Below are positions 27,634-36,136 of a stretch of DNA of 64,000 nucleotides, piece by piece (the first letter of the stretch is position 1; each line of letters opens with the position of its first letter). The notes below the pieces were generated by a model that saw only the letters and a program-made list of their open reading frames with translations, ran no database searches and had not been told where the DNA came from. The translations under genes and the position numbers were made by a program. Where the stretch lies: positions 89,704-153,703 of the forward strand of contig JAUSJA010000030.1 of NCBI GenBank assembly GCA_030647905.1, read 5' to 3'. This DNA comes from Gemmatimonadaceae bacterium (lineage in GTDB: Bacteria; Gemmatimonadota; Gemmatimonadetes; Gemmatimonadales; Gemmatimonadaceae).

Positions 27634-27638
27634 TCTTT

Positions 27639-27677
27639 TCCCGTAGTCTTGTCCCGTAGTCTTGTCCCGTAGTCTTC
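27639..27677. repeat. three tandem 13-bp repeats (TCCCGTAGTCTTG)
   Basis: TCCCGTAGTCTTG occurs at 27639-27651 and 27652-27664, and at 27665-27677 with the last base changed to C. The array lies immediately upstream of the putative -35 box for the gmd operon, a position suited to an activator or repressor. It could also be a simple slippage product. Confidence 0.75.
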
Positions 27678-27840
27678 ATAATGGTCGTAAGTTCGCATCA
27701 ATGTGTGACATCCGGATTGTGCAGGAGTCGTTATTGCGTAGATTGGGACGGGCATGGGCCTTGCCGCTCGCAGTTCGGAGAAGATGGTCCCATGCCCATT
27801 TTGTTTGTGACGTCGAAATACCTCAAGCCAGAAACACGTC

Positions 27841-29751
27841 TTGACGCCTAAGCCAATCCGAAACAGGCACCTGTTCGTCGCCGACTTCCTGTCCGTTATC
27901 GCGGCGACACTGATTGCGTTTCTCGTTCGCTTCGAGCAGCCGCAGTGGATAAGTGAGAATCTCCGCCTCGTCACTTTCTACCTGGCTCTCTCGGTACCCC
28001 TCAGACTCTTCATATTCTTCATCGCCGGCATGTACCGGCGGCTCTGGCGCCACGCCAGCGTCGGCGAGCTCAGGCCGATCCTTCTCGCCGCCCTGGGCGG
28101 TGGGGTCGCCTGCGGGCTGATCGGGCTGATCGTCCTCCCCGCCACCGGCCTCACGCCGGCCAGGGTCCCGTTCTCCGTCATATTCATTGACACATTCCTG
28201 ACCGGCGCCCTCATCTCCCTGCCGCGCCTCATGGCGAGGATCAACCGGGCGGGCTACACGCACCGCCGGAAGGACGACGGCGGAAAGCGCGTCCTCATTG
28301 CCGGAGCGGGCGACGCGGGCAAGCTGGTCGTGAAGGAGCTGTTCGCCACGTCGCAGCTCGGCCTCGAGCCGATCGGCTTCGTGGATTCGGACGCCACCAA
28401 GCACGGCCGCATACTGGCCGGCCTGCCGGTGTTCGGCCCCCTCGCGCACATCCCGGAGATCGTCGAGCGGCTCGGAGTCGCCGAGATCATCATCGCGATG
28501 CCTTCGGCTCCCGGTACCGTGATCAGGCAGGTCGTTCGCGCGGCGCTCAGCTGCGGCATCCCCACCCGCACCGTGCCCAGCCTCCCCGAGATCATCTCGC
28601 GGCAGGGCAACGCCACGGGCTTGCGGGAAGTCGAGATCCAGGACCTCCTCCGCCGCGATGCCGTCGAGACCGACCTCGCCGCGGTCGCCGAACTGGCGAC
28701 GAGCGAGACCGTTCTCATCACCGGCGCCGGCGGGTCCATCGGCAGCGAGCTCTGCCGGCAGCTCGCCCGGCTTGCTCCGTCCCGCCTGATTCTCCTCGGT
28801 CACGGGGAAAACTCCATCTTCGACATCTTCCAGGAGCTGACGCTCAGCTTCCCGGACGTCGAGATGATTCCCGTCATCGCCGACGTCCGCGACCGCGGCC
28901 GCATCCAGTACATCTTCCAGCAGTACCGCCCGCACGCCGTCTTCCACACCGCCGCGCACAAGCATGTGCCGCTGATGGAGGACAACGTCCTCGAGGCCGT
29001 CACCAACAACGTCGCCGGCACGCGCAACGTCGTGGACGCGGCGATCGAGGTGAACGTCCAGCACTTCGTGCTCATCTCGACGGACAAGGCGGTGCGCCCC
29101 ACCAGCGTCATGGGCGCCACCAAGCGAATCGCCGAACAGCTCGTGCAGCACGCGGCGACCAAGCACCACCGCAATTTCGTCTCGGTGCGATTCGGCAACG
29201 TCCTCGGCAGCCGCGGCTCGGTGGTTCCGACGTTCCTCCGGCAGATTCGCGCCGGCGGTCCCGTCACCGTGACGCACCCCGAGATGCGCCGCTATTTCAT
29301 GACGATCCCGGAGGCCGTGCAGCTGGTGCTCCAGGCGGGCGCTCTTGGACGCGGCGGCGAGGTGTTCGTGCTCGACATGGGCGAGCAGATCCGCATCGTG
29401 GACATCGCCACCGATCTCATTCGCCTCTCCGGCCTCGAGGTCGGCGCCGACATCGAGATCACGTTCACCGGCGTGCGTCCGGGCGAAAAGCTGTACGAGG
29501 AGATGTTCTTCACCGCCGAGAACGTGCTGCCGACGGATCACCCCAAGGTGCTGCGCGCGCGCAACGGATTGCTCGCCGAGGGCACCGTGAAGCACATAGA
29601 CGCGCTCATGCGCTCTACGGACAGCGGCCGTCCGGAAGACGAGATCCGGAAGCTGCTCCAGACGCTCGTGCCCGATTTCCACCCGCACGGGGCTACTTCT
29701 CACGAGGGCGAGGCGCCGGCGCGCGGGTCGGAGACAGTCCGGCGGGCGTAA
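27841..29751 (+). CDS. PglF/CapD/FlaA1-type nucleotide-sugar 4,6-dehydratase (membrane-anchored)
   Basis: A 636-residue protein. Four N-terminal membrane segments (residues 10-115) precede a first Rossmann domain (VLIAGAGDAGKLVVKEL, near 150). The catalytic SDR domain (VLITGAGGSIGSELCRQLA, near 295) carries STDKAVRPTSVMGATKR, where methionine replaces the usual SDR tyrosine, as is normal in FlaA1/PglF enzymes. The expected reaction is UDP-N-acetylglucosamine to its 4-keto-6-deoxy form, the first step to bacillosamine- or nonulosonate-type sugars. It starts at TTG 27841 (MTPKPIRNRHLFVADF), matching the family N-terminus. It heads a three-gene plus-strand unit. Confidence 0.92.
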   Translation: MTPKPIRNRHLFVADFLSVIAATLIAFLVRFEQPQWISENLRLVTFYLALSVPLRLFIFFIAGMYRRLWRHASVGELRPILLAALGGGVACGLIGLIVLPATGLTPARVPFSVIFIDTFLTGALISLPRLMARINRAGYTHRRKDDGGKRVLIAGAGDAGKLVVKELFATSQLGLEPIGFVDSDATKHGRILAGLPVFGPLAHIPEIVERLGVAEIIIAMPSAPGTVIRQVVRAALSCGIPTRTVPSLPEIISRQGNATGLREVEIQDLLRRDAVETDLAAVAELATSETVLITGAGGSIGSELCRQLARLAPSRLILLGHGENSIFDIFQELTLSFPDVEMIPVIADVRDRGRIQYIFQQYRPHAVFHTAAHKHVPLMEDNVLEAVTNNVAGTRNVVDAAIEVNVQHFVLISTDKAVRPTSVMGATKRIAEQLVQHAATKHHRNFVSVRFGNVLGSRGSVVPTFLRQIRAGGPVTVTHPEMRRYFMTIPEAVQLVLQAGALGRGGEVFVLDMGEQIRIVDIATDLIRLSGLEVGADIEITFTGVRPGEKLYEEMFFTAENVLPTDHPKVLRARNGLLAEGTVKHIDALMRSTDSGRPEDEIRKLLQTLVPDFHPHGATSHEGEAPARGSETVRRA

Positions 29752-29766
29752 GGCCGTGCGACGCAG

Positions 29767-30486
29767 GTGACCGCCACAGTGACTGAGCCCTTCAACTACT
29801 CCGGCACCGAGCTCACCTCCCTGGCCGAAGCGAAGAACTACTACGCCTGGGTCCTGAAGCAGTTCGAGCCTTTCCTCGGCCCGACGGTGATCGAGGCCGG
29901 CGCCGGGATCGGAACGTTCTCGGAATTCCTGCTCAGCGTGCCGCGCATCCGCCAGCTCATCGCCATCGAGCCCGCGGCGAATACGTTCCCAGCCCTCCAA
30001 AAGCGCTTCCAGGGCAATCCGCGGGTCCGGGTGACTCCCGGGTACCTCAGCCAGCATTACCGGTCCTTATCGGCGAATGCGTTCGTTGCGGTGAACGTCC
30101 TCGAGCATGTCGCGGATCATGAGGCGTTTCTGCGAGAGGCACGGGATGCCATTGTCCCCGGGGGCCATTTGCTCCTCTTCGCCCCCGCTCTTCCAGCGAT
30201 CTACGGAACGCTCGACCGCGTCTTCGAGCACCATCGCCGGTACACGAAAGCCTCGCTGCGCGCCGTGATCGAGTCAGCCGGATGGAAGCCGCACCGCATC
30301 AGCTACATGAATCTCCCGGGAATCGCCGCGTGGTTCATGGCCGGCCGCGTCCTCCGCAAATCGAGCATTGCGGCTCGTGACGTGAAGGCCTATGATCGGC
30401 TCGTCATCCCCTGGCTGTCGCGCCTGGAGTCGGTATTTTCGCCGCCGATAGGCTCCAACCTCGTCGCGATCGCGACCAAGCCCTGA
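29767..30486 (+). CDS. class I SAM-dependent methyltransferase
   Basis: A 239-residue methyltransferase: VIEAGAGIGTFSEFLL (motif I, near residue 40), IAIEPA, AFVAVNVLEHVADHEAFLREA and GGHLLLFAPALPAIYG. It starts at GTG 29767, 15 bases after the preceding stop, and ends two bases before the next gene. Such proteins often pair with the following GT2 type in polysaccharide and lipid-glycan clusters. The substrate is unknown. Confidence 0.85.
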   Translation: MTATVTEPFNYSGTELTSLAEAKNYYAWVLKQFEPFLGPTVIEAGAGIGTFSEFLLSVPRIRQLIAIEPAANTFPALQKRFQGNPRVRVTPGYLSQHYRSLSANAFVAVNVLEHVADHEAFLREARDAIVPGGHLLLFAPALPAIYGTLDRVFEHHRRYTKASLRAVIESAGWKPHRISYMNLPGIAAWFMAGRVLRKSSIAARDVKAYDRLVIPWLSRLESVFSPPIGSNLVAIATKP

Positions 30487-30488
30487 CC

Positions 30489-31292
30489 ATGAGCGAGCAG
30501 AATCCCATCAAAGTCTCGGTGCTGATGCCTGTGTACAACGAGCGCGCGACCGTCGCTCACGCGGTGAAGCGCGTGCGCGAGGTTCCGTTCGAGATGCAGA
30601 TCATCTGCGTGGACGACTGCTCGACCGACGGAACGCACGATGTCCTGCGGGAGCTACGCGCGTCGGGTCGCATAGATGAGCTGGTCACTCACGAGGTGAA
30701 TCGTGGAAAGGGCGCCGCGATCCGGACGGCGCTGGCGAAGGCGACGGGCGACGTGGTGGTGATCCAGGACGCCGATCTGGAGTACGATCCGTTCGACATT
30801 CTCCGCCTGCTCGGCCCCATCCGTGACGGTCGGGCCGACGCCGTTTTCGGCAGCCGCTTCAAGGGCGACGTGAGCCGCGTGCTCTACTACTGGCACAGTC
30901 TCGGCAACTGGGGGCTCACCACGCTCTCCAACATGCTCACCAACCTGAACATCTCCGACATAGAGACCTGCTACAAGCTGGTGAGGACCGATTTGATGAA
31001 GAGCCTGCCGCTCACGTCGAACAGATTCGGGTTCGAGCCCGAGCTGACGGCGCGGCTGGCGCAGTCCCGTGCGCGGATTTACGAGGTGCCGATCAGCTAC
31101 AGCGGCCGGACGTACGCCGAGGGGAAGAAGATCAGGTGGAGCGACGGTGTGGCGGCGCTGTGGCACATCGTGCGGTTTAATCTCCTGTCGCCGAAGGCGC
31201 CCGTGTATCGCGCAGCCATCCGTCCTTCAGTCCCGCCGAGCGAAGCTCCTCTATCATCTTCAGAGTCCGCAGCCGCCGCCCTTCCCCGTTGA
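30489..31292 (+). CDS. GT2 family glycosyltransferase, polyprenyl-phosphate sugar synthase-like
   Basis: A 267-residue DPM/DPG-synthase-like transferase. KVSVLMPVYNERATV, IICVDDCSTDGT and VVIQDADLEYDP give the nucleotide and metal sites; FEPELTARLA and RTYAEGKKIRWSDG are conserved acceptor-side elements. No membrane anchors follow, unlike the GtrB-like enzyme at 4588. The conserved domain ends near LWHIVRFNLLSP. The last about 38 codons (serine/alanine/proline-rich) overlap, in antisense, the 3' end of the convergent gene at 31177. Confidence 0.88.
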   Translation: MSEQNPIKVSVLMPVYNERATVAHAVKRVREVPFEMQIICVDDCSTDGTHDVLRELRASGRIDELVTHEVNRGKGAAIRTALAKATGDVVVIQDADLEYDPFDILRLLGPIRDGRADAVFGSRFKGDVSRVLYYWHSLGNWGLTTLSNMLTNLNISDIETCYKLVRTDLMKSLPLTSNRFGFEPELTARLAQSRARIYEVPISYSGRTYAEGKKIRWSDGVAALWHIVRFNLLSPKAPVYRAAIRPSVPPSEAPLSSSESAAAALPR

Positions 31293-32199
31293 GGTGGTAG
31301 CGGGTGTCGAAGAAGAGATAGCCGGGATACACGAAATCGCGTGCCGTACCGACGATCGGTATGCGCATCCCCCGCGTCAGGCGTGACCTGAGCGAGTCAA
31401 TCGCGGCGACGTTGATCGCGTACGAGCGATCTATATAGGATGGAAAGAGAAAGTAGGCATGCGCCTGCTCGTCCTTCGCTCGCTCGGCGATTCCGTTGAG
31501 ATCGTCGAGAATGCGCTTGTTGAAGTCCTTCATCGGCGGCAGCGGCTTTACGAAGATCGAGTCGGGATCGTTGCCCTTCTTGCCGAGGTGGCTGACGACG
31601 TCGCCGTACTGGTTGAAGGAGCGCCGGTTGTAAACCGCGTTCGTGTCCGGCGGGAAGAACTGGCTCTCCTTCCCTACCGCTGCGGCGGCGGCGTGAAGGA
31701 ACGCGCGCCTCGCGTTCTCCACGCGCGGTCTCAATACCACATCAATGATCGAGTACGATCGCACGAAGTCGCCAATGCGGTCCGCCGGCGCGTAGAGCAG
31801 CGCGGTGTTGAGGGTGTTGTCGCCGTTGGCGTAGTCGCCGTAGAACTGGTCGAACTCGGGGACGACGACGACGGCGTCGCCGGGCCTGATGTACGGCTTC
31901 ACCTGCGCCAGCATGTACTTGAGGCCGAGCTTGGCGTAGAGCCCCATGTTGACGACGGGGAGGCCGAGCGAGTCCTGCATCATCCTGCTGTCAATTCCGA
32001 ATGCGAGGTTCGATCCGCCGACGAGAATGATTTTGGGTGACGGCGTATTCCGAATTAGCCGATCCTTCTCGAGTACGGCCGCGACGTAGCTGTCGTCCGT
32101 CGAGCGGATGTCGTACTGCCCGATGATCAATCCGGTCAGCGTGATCGCGGTGGCGAGCGCAGCGATCCTGAGCGTGAGCTTCTTCACGGCGGCGGACAT
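31177..32199 (-). CDS. SGNH/AlgX-like membrane-anchored protein paired with an MBOAT
   Basis: A 340-residue protein with one N-terminal membrane segment (LRIAALATAITLTGLII) and an exported domain. KIILVGGSNLAFGIDSRMMQ looks like an SGNH-hydrolase block I (GxSN). A later RYHLNGEGRRLRTLKM could carry the C-terminal catalytic histidine, as in block V. Proteins of this kind work with MBOAT acyltransferases to O-acetylate exported polysaccharide. ATG 32199 shares one base with the MBOAT stop (TGATG). Its 3' end overlaps the convergent GT2 gene by 116 bp. Confidence 0.72.
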   Translation of the reverse strand: MSAAVKKLTLRIAALATAITLTGLIIGQYDIRSTDDSYVAAVLEKDRLIRNTPSPKIILVGGSNLAFGIDSRMMQDSLGLPVVNMGLYAKLGLKYMLAQVKPYIRPGDAVVVVPEFDQFYGDYANGDNTLNTALLYAPADRIGDFVRSYSIIDVVLRPRVENARRAFLHAAAAAVGKESQFFPPDTNAVYNRRSFNQYGDVVSHLGKKGNDPDSIFVKPLPPMKDFNKRILDDLNGIAERAKDEQAHAYFLFPSYIDRSYAINVAAIDSLRSRLTRGMRIPIVGTARDFVYPGYLFFDTRYHLNGEGRRLRTLKMIEELRSAGLKDGWLRDTRAPSATGD

Positions 32200-33653
32200 C
32201 AGAACTGGAAGTAGATGAATGCCTGCTCGGTGTTGATGCCGAGCAGCCAGACCGCCATGCACAACGCGTAGTATGCGGGCCATCGCACCCATGCCGGCTG
32301 GAGCCGGAACTGTTTCACCACGTCAACACGCGTGGAGACAACCTCCACAGTCATGAGCCCGGCGATGAGCACCAGCGAGTAAAGCACCTCGAGCCTGGAG
32401 ATTCCCTCGGCGCGGAGAATATCCGGCAGGATCTGGTGAGCCGTCGGCCGCGCCAGGGCGGCGGACAGGATGTGGATTGCGTCCGTCGTCGTGTTGGCGC
32501 GGAAGAACACCCATGCGATGCAGCACAGGACGAACGTGATGCCGACGCTCATCACCATGCGGAGCCGGGGATGCGCGGCCAGTCCCGTCGCGCGTGCGAC
32601 CGCTTCGCGCGCGCCCTGTGTGAAGAGCGAGAACATGAGGTAGAAGCCGTTGAGCGCGCCCCAGATCACGAACGTCCAGTTGGCTCCGTGCCACAGCCCG
32701 CTCAGGAGAAACGTGATGAAGATGTTCCAGTACCAGCGCGGCCTGGCGACGCGATTTCCGCCGAGCGGGATGTAGACGAAGTCGCGGAACCAGCTCGAGA
32801 GCGAGATGTGCCAGCGGCTCCAGAACTCGCTGATGGAGCGCGACAGGTACGGCCGGTCGAAGTTCTTCATCAGGCGGAAGCCCATCACCTCGGCGGCGCC
32901 GATCGCCATCTGCGAGTAGCCGGCGAAGTCGCAATAGATCTGGAACGCGAAGAAGACCGTGGCGATGACGAGCGTGAGCCCCTGAAAGCTCGTGGGGTCG
33001 TCGTAGACGATGTTGACGTAGCGCGCGAGGCGGTCGGCGATGACGACCTTCATAAACAGGCCCCACGCCATCTTGCGGAGCCCGTCGGTGACGCGCTCGT
33101 ACTCAAAGGCGTGTTTCTCGTAGAACTGATGCAGCAGGTTCTGCGGCCGCTCGATGGGGCCCGCGACGAGCTGCGGGAAGAACATCACGTAGAGGGCGAA
33201 TATCCCGAGGTGACGCTCGGCAGGATGGCGTCCGCGATAGACCTCGACCGTGTACGACATCGCCTGGAACGTGTGGAACGAGAGGCCGATTGGCAGGATG
33301 ATGCCGAGCGGCACGAGGTGATAGGGCCAGTGGAAGACCTCGGCGATGGCGTGAGCGTTGGCGTTGAGGAAGTTGACGTACTTGAAGACCGCGAGGACGC
33401 CGACGTTGGCGACGATGCTCATCACCAGGAACCACTTCCGCTTCGATCCCGCTGCGTTCTCGATGAGGATTCCCGCTACGTAGTCAACCGCGATCGTGAA
33501 GAACAGGATCAGGATGTAGACGGGGATGAACGCCATGTAGAAGTAGCAGCTTGCGGCGAGCAGCCACGCCCAGCGGTAGCGGTGGGGCAGGACGAAATAG
33601 ATCGTCGCCACCACCGGAAAGAAGATCAGGAAGGTGAAGGAGTTGAAGAGCAC
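32199..33653 (-). CDS. MBOAT-family O-acyltransferase (AlgI-like)
   Basis: A 484-residue polytopic membrane protein that passes acetyl groups across the membrane for polysaccharide O-acetylation. Family landmarks are MLFNSFTFLIFFPVV at the N-terminus, GISFHTF-type LPIGLSFHTFQAMSY, FPQLVAGPIERP, CDFAGYSQMAIG, FWSRWHISLSSWFRDFVYIPLGG and LSGLWHGANWTFVIWG, where the histidine of LWHGA is catalytic in AlgI relatives. It starts at GTG 33653 without a visible ribosome site. It is cotranscribed with the SGNH-like partner downstream. Confidence 0.94.
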   Translation of the reverse strand: MLFNSFTFLIFFPVVATIYFVLPHRYRWAWLLAASCYFYMAFIPVYILILFFTIAVDYVAGILIENAAGSKRKWFLVMSIVANVGVLAVFKYVNFLNANAHAIAEVFHWPYHLVPLGIILPIGLSFHTFQAMSYTVEVYRGRHPAERHLGIFALYVMFFPQLVAGPIERPQNLLHQFYEKHAFEYERVTDGLRKMAWGLFMKVVIADRLARYVNIVYDDPTSFQGLTLVIATVFFAFQIYCDFAGYSQMAIGAAEVMGFRLMKNFDRPYLSRSISEFWSRWHISLSSWFRDFVYIPLGGNRVARPRWYWNIFITFLLSGLWHGANWTFVIWGALNGFYLMFSLFTQGAREAVARATGLAAHPRLRMVMSVGITFVLCCIAWVFFRANTTTDAIHILSAALARPTAHQILPDILRAEGISRLEVLYSLVLIAGLMTVEVVSTRVDVVKQFRLQPAWVRWPAYYALCMAVWLLGINTEQAFIYFQF

Positions 33654-33699
33654 TTATTGGAATAAAATGGTGTCGCGGGGAATTTAACCGAAGGGGGAC

Positions 33700-33725
33700 G
33701 GACCGAAATGCAGGACCGAAATGCA
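33700..33725. repeat. two tandem 13-bp repeats (GGACCGAAATGCA)
   Basis: GGACCGAAATGCA is repeated exactly at 33700-33712 and 33713-33725. It lies in the 218-bp divergent gap between the MBOAT gene (minus) and the second gmd-like gene (plus). No convincing promoter boxes were found in the gap. Confidence 0.7.
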
Positions 33726-33871
33726 CTGCAAGCGGGGAGCGAACGGTGAGCCTGGACTCAGTGAAACCAAGGGGACATTTCTACTTTGGCTGGACACGCC
33801 GCTATCATGGCGACAGCGCGCTCCACAAATTAGGGCACGTCGCTCCTGGGTGAAACTCAACCATCGCATCA

Positions 33872-34882
33872 ATGACTTACGCAGGGCCTGTCGCCACAGC
33901 AGGAAACCCGAAGCGCGCCCTCATCTGCGGCGTGTCCGGACAGGACGGCGCCTACCTCACGCGCTTTCTCCTTTCGCGCGGCTACGAGGTATTCGGCACA
34001 TCGCGCGACGCCCAGGTCTCCCACTTCACCAAGCTCCACAGGCTCGGCCTTCAGGGAAAGATTCAGCTCGAGTCCATGGCCGTGACGGATTTTCGCAGCG
34101 TTCTGCAGGCAGTGCGAAAGGCGGCGCCAGACGAAATTTACAACCTCGCCGGCCAAAGCTCCGTCGGCCTCTCATTCCAGCAGCCCGTCGAAACGCTCGA
34201 GAGCATCAGTCTCGGCACCTTGAACCTCCTCGAGGCAATCAGGTTCGTCGAGCACCCCATCCGCTTCTACAATGCGGGATCGAGCGAGTGCTTCGGCGAC
34301 ACGGGAGGCGCCGCGGCGAACGAGACGACACCCTTCAGACCGCGGAGCCCGTACGCGGTCGCAAAGTCAGCAGCATTCTGGGAAGTCGCCAACTATCGCG
34401 AAGCGTACGGACTCTACGCCTGCTCGGGAATTCTGTACAATCACGAGTCCCCGCTCCGCCCCGAGCGATTCGTCACCCGCAAGGTCGTCGCGGCCGCGTG
34501 CCGCATCGCCGGCGGCAGCGGCGAGACACTTCACCTCGGCAACGTCAATATCGAAAGGGACTGGGGTTGGGCTCCCGAGTACGTCGAGGCGATGTGGCTG
34601 ATGCTGCAGCAACCGAGCCCGGACGATTTCGTGATCGCGACGGGACAGCTCAACTCGCTGGGATCGTTCGTCGAAATGGCGTTCCGCGAGGTGGGGCTGG
34701 ACTGGCGGGAGCACGTACAGCTCGACCCCGCCTTTCTACGCCCCACGGATCTCGCCCGAGGAGTAGGCGATCCGTCCCTCGCCGCCCGCAAGCTGAATTG
34801 GTCAGCCCGCTACCGGATGCGCGACGTGGTGCGGATGATGGTCGAAGGAGAGCGGATTATCCTCGCCGGCGGCGCGCTCTGA
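33872..34882 (+). CDS. GDP-mannose 4,6-dehydratase-like protein (second copy)
   Basis: A 336-residue extended SDR with ICGVSGQDGAYLTRFLL for NADP, NLAGQSSVGLSF, the catalytic region GSSECFGD and YAVAKSAAFW, and NHESPLRPERFVTRKVV. It is clearly of the Gmd family but diverged from the 363-residue gmd at 26414 (for example SECFGD instead of SEMYGK). It may feed GDP-rhamnose or GDP-perosamine synthesis, or serve under other regulation. It ends two bases from the convergent phosphatase gene. Confidence 0.88.
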   Translation: MTYAGPVATAGNPKRALICGVSGQDGAYLTRFLLSRGYEVFGTSRDAQVSHFTKLHRLGLQGKIQLESMAVTDFRSVLQAVRKAAPDEIYNLAGQSSVGLSFQQPVETLESISLGTLNLLEAIRFVEHPIRFYNAGSSECFGDTGGAAANETTPFRPRSPYAVAKSAAFWEVANYREAYGLYACSGILYNHESPLRPERFVTRKVVAAACRIAGGSGETLHLGNVNIERDWGWAPEYVEAMWLMLQQPSPDDFVIATGQLNSLGSFVEMAFREVGLDWREHVQLDPAFLRPTDLARGVGDPSLAARKLNWSARYRMRDVVRMMVEGERIILAGGAL

Positions 34883-34884
34883 CC

Positions 34885-35667
34885 CTACTGCCCGAAAACC
34901 TTTCTCCAGAAACCGAGCTGCACCGGCTCCAGGGGATCAACGTCGATCGGATCTTCCGATCTCAGAATCCGCTCGGGATTCGTCACGGTGAGCGCGCGAA
35001 GCTGGGCCGCTCCACCCCTCTCGAGCATCGCGGCTGAGCACTGCTGAATGGTGCACCGCCCTCTCGAGTGATAGTCGCTCGAAAGATAGTGCGCCCATCC
35101 GCTTTCCAGGATCTGCCATGAAAGCCGTCTCGGGGTGGCGCCGTACTGCCCGACAAGCGACCCGCAGTTGACCTGGATCAGCGCACCCGCTTCGCGCCAT
35201 GCCTCGATCAGCTCGACGTTGGAACCCATGTCCGCGTACCGCTCGGGGTGAGCGATGATGGGCGTCACCCCCTGCCCCACCACCGACCGGATCGGCATCG
35301 TGCTGTTGGGAGGCACGTTCATGAAGGGAAACTCGACGAGCGCAAATCGCGTTCCTGCGAGACGAAGTCGCGGGTCCGTCAATGATGGTGACGGAACGTC
35401 GAGCATCATCTCCACGCCCCTCTCCAGGCGCACCGCTGGGAACTCGGCGACGGAAAGTTTTTCGAGAGCAGCAAATGCTTCATCTAGCTGGCCAAGGTAA
35501 CTCTCCAGCTCGCGGGGCCGACCGGTGAGCGATGCCCGAATGTGCGGCGTCGTGACGATCGTCGTGACGCCCTGCTCGAGCATGGTGGCCAGTCCGGACC
35601 GCGATTCCTTGATATCCACGGCGCCGTCGTCGACGCCCGGCATGAGATGGTTATGAAAGTCGAACAT
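34885..35667 (-). CDS. CpsB/YwqE-type PHP-fold tyrosine-protein phosphatase
   Basis: A 260-residue PHP-domain phosphatase. FDFHNHLMPGVDDGA and TPHIR (metal ligands), IIAHPERY and LSSDYHSRGR match Gram-positive-type CpsB/YwqE enzymes, which dephosphorylate bacterial tyrosine kinases controlling polysaccharide assembly. The substrate kinase is not in this window, since the co-polymerase at 24328 lacks a kinase domain. ATG 35667 gives the standard family start. Confidence 0.9.
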   Translation of the reverse strand: MFDFHNHLMPGVDDGAVDIKESRSGLATMLEQGVTTIVTTPHIRASLTGRPRELESYLGQLDEAFAALEKLSVAEFPAVRLERGVEMMLDVPSPSLTDPRLRLAGTRFALVEFPFMNVPPNSTMPIRSVVGQGVTPIIAHPERYADMGSNVELIEAWREAGALIQVNCGSLVGQYGATPRRLSWQILESGWAHYLSSDYHSRGRCTIQQCSAAMLERGGAAQLRALTVTNPERILRSEDPIDVDPLEPVQLGFWRKVFGQ

Positions 35668-35808
35668 CAGGTTCGCAATCTAATTCCAGGAGTTCCCTGC
35701 TGATGAAACTCGACGCGATCACGCTTCCCGCACGGAGGTCGATACCCTATGTGCCCCCGTTTTGCTGAAGCGGTATTCACGATCCCGTTCCGCACAGCCG
35801 ACACTCCA

Positions 35809-35817
35809 GGAAGGTGA
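35809..35817 (+). promoter_or_regulatory. strong Shine-Dalgarno sequence before a truncated GT2
   Basis: AGGAAGGTG sits six bases before the TTG at 35824. It identifies the start of the truncated glycosyltransferase frame and is among the clearest ribosome sites in the window. Confidence 0.6.
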
Positions 35818-35823
35818 CTCATC

Positions 35824-36114
35824 TTGAGCCGCACCGTGAACGATTCCCCCGAGCCCGCGTCCCAGCTTACCTGTTCGGTCGTCGTACCGACCTTCGGAAG
35901 GCCCGATGAGCTGGACCGCTGCCCCGCGGCAAGCGCGGGGCAGGATTATCCACGCTTCGACGTCATCGTGGTGGACAACTTCGCCGGAGACCCAGCCACG
36001 GAGACGGTGAATCGTGGCTGCGTCCTGATGAAGAGAATGCAGGCAACCGCAGCCGCGCCGAGGAAGGCATGGGGCCTTGAGTTTACCGCCCCTTGGAGAC
36101 TACGCATTATATAG
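35824..36114 (+). pseudogene. truncated GT2 glycosyltransferase remnant
   Basis: The 96-codon frame begins with a normal GT2 N-terminus (TCSVVVPTFGRPDELDRC, then QDYPRFDVIVVDNFAGDPAT). After about residue 62 it loses all resemblance and stops before any DxD metal site. A family member would need at least 220 residues. The good ribosome site suggests a formerly expressed gene cut by deletion or frameshift. Its position at the border between the polysaccharide locus and housekeeping genes suggests past rearrangement there. Confidence 0.7.
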
Positions 36115-36136
36115 TCGCGACTGGATCTCGCGGGCC

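Larger units (their letters stand above)
27506..27840. other. divergent regulatory region of the polysaccharide locus
   Basis: This is a 335-bp non-coding stretch between the divergent gmd operon (minus) and the PglF-like gene (plus). It is less GC-rich toward the right side. It holds three 13-bp direct repeats (27639-27677) and a putative minus-strand promoter (27606-27633). No convincing plus-strand promoter was seen. Short open frames across it show no recognisable protein. Confidence 0.6.

Noticed and set aside
27823..30057. 744-codon open frame antisense to the PglF-like gene
   Set aside because: It mirrors a well-supported gene with conserved motifs, its translation is rich in Arg, His, Asp and Glu without any family motif, and such mirror frames are expected in high-GC DNA.
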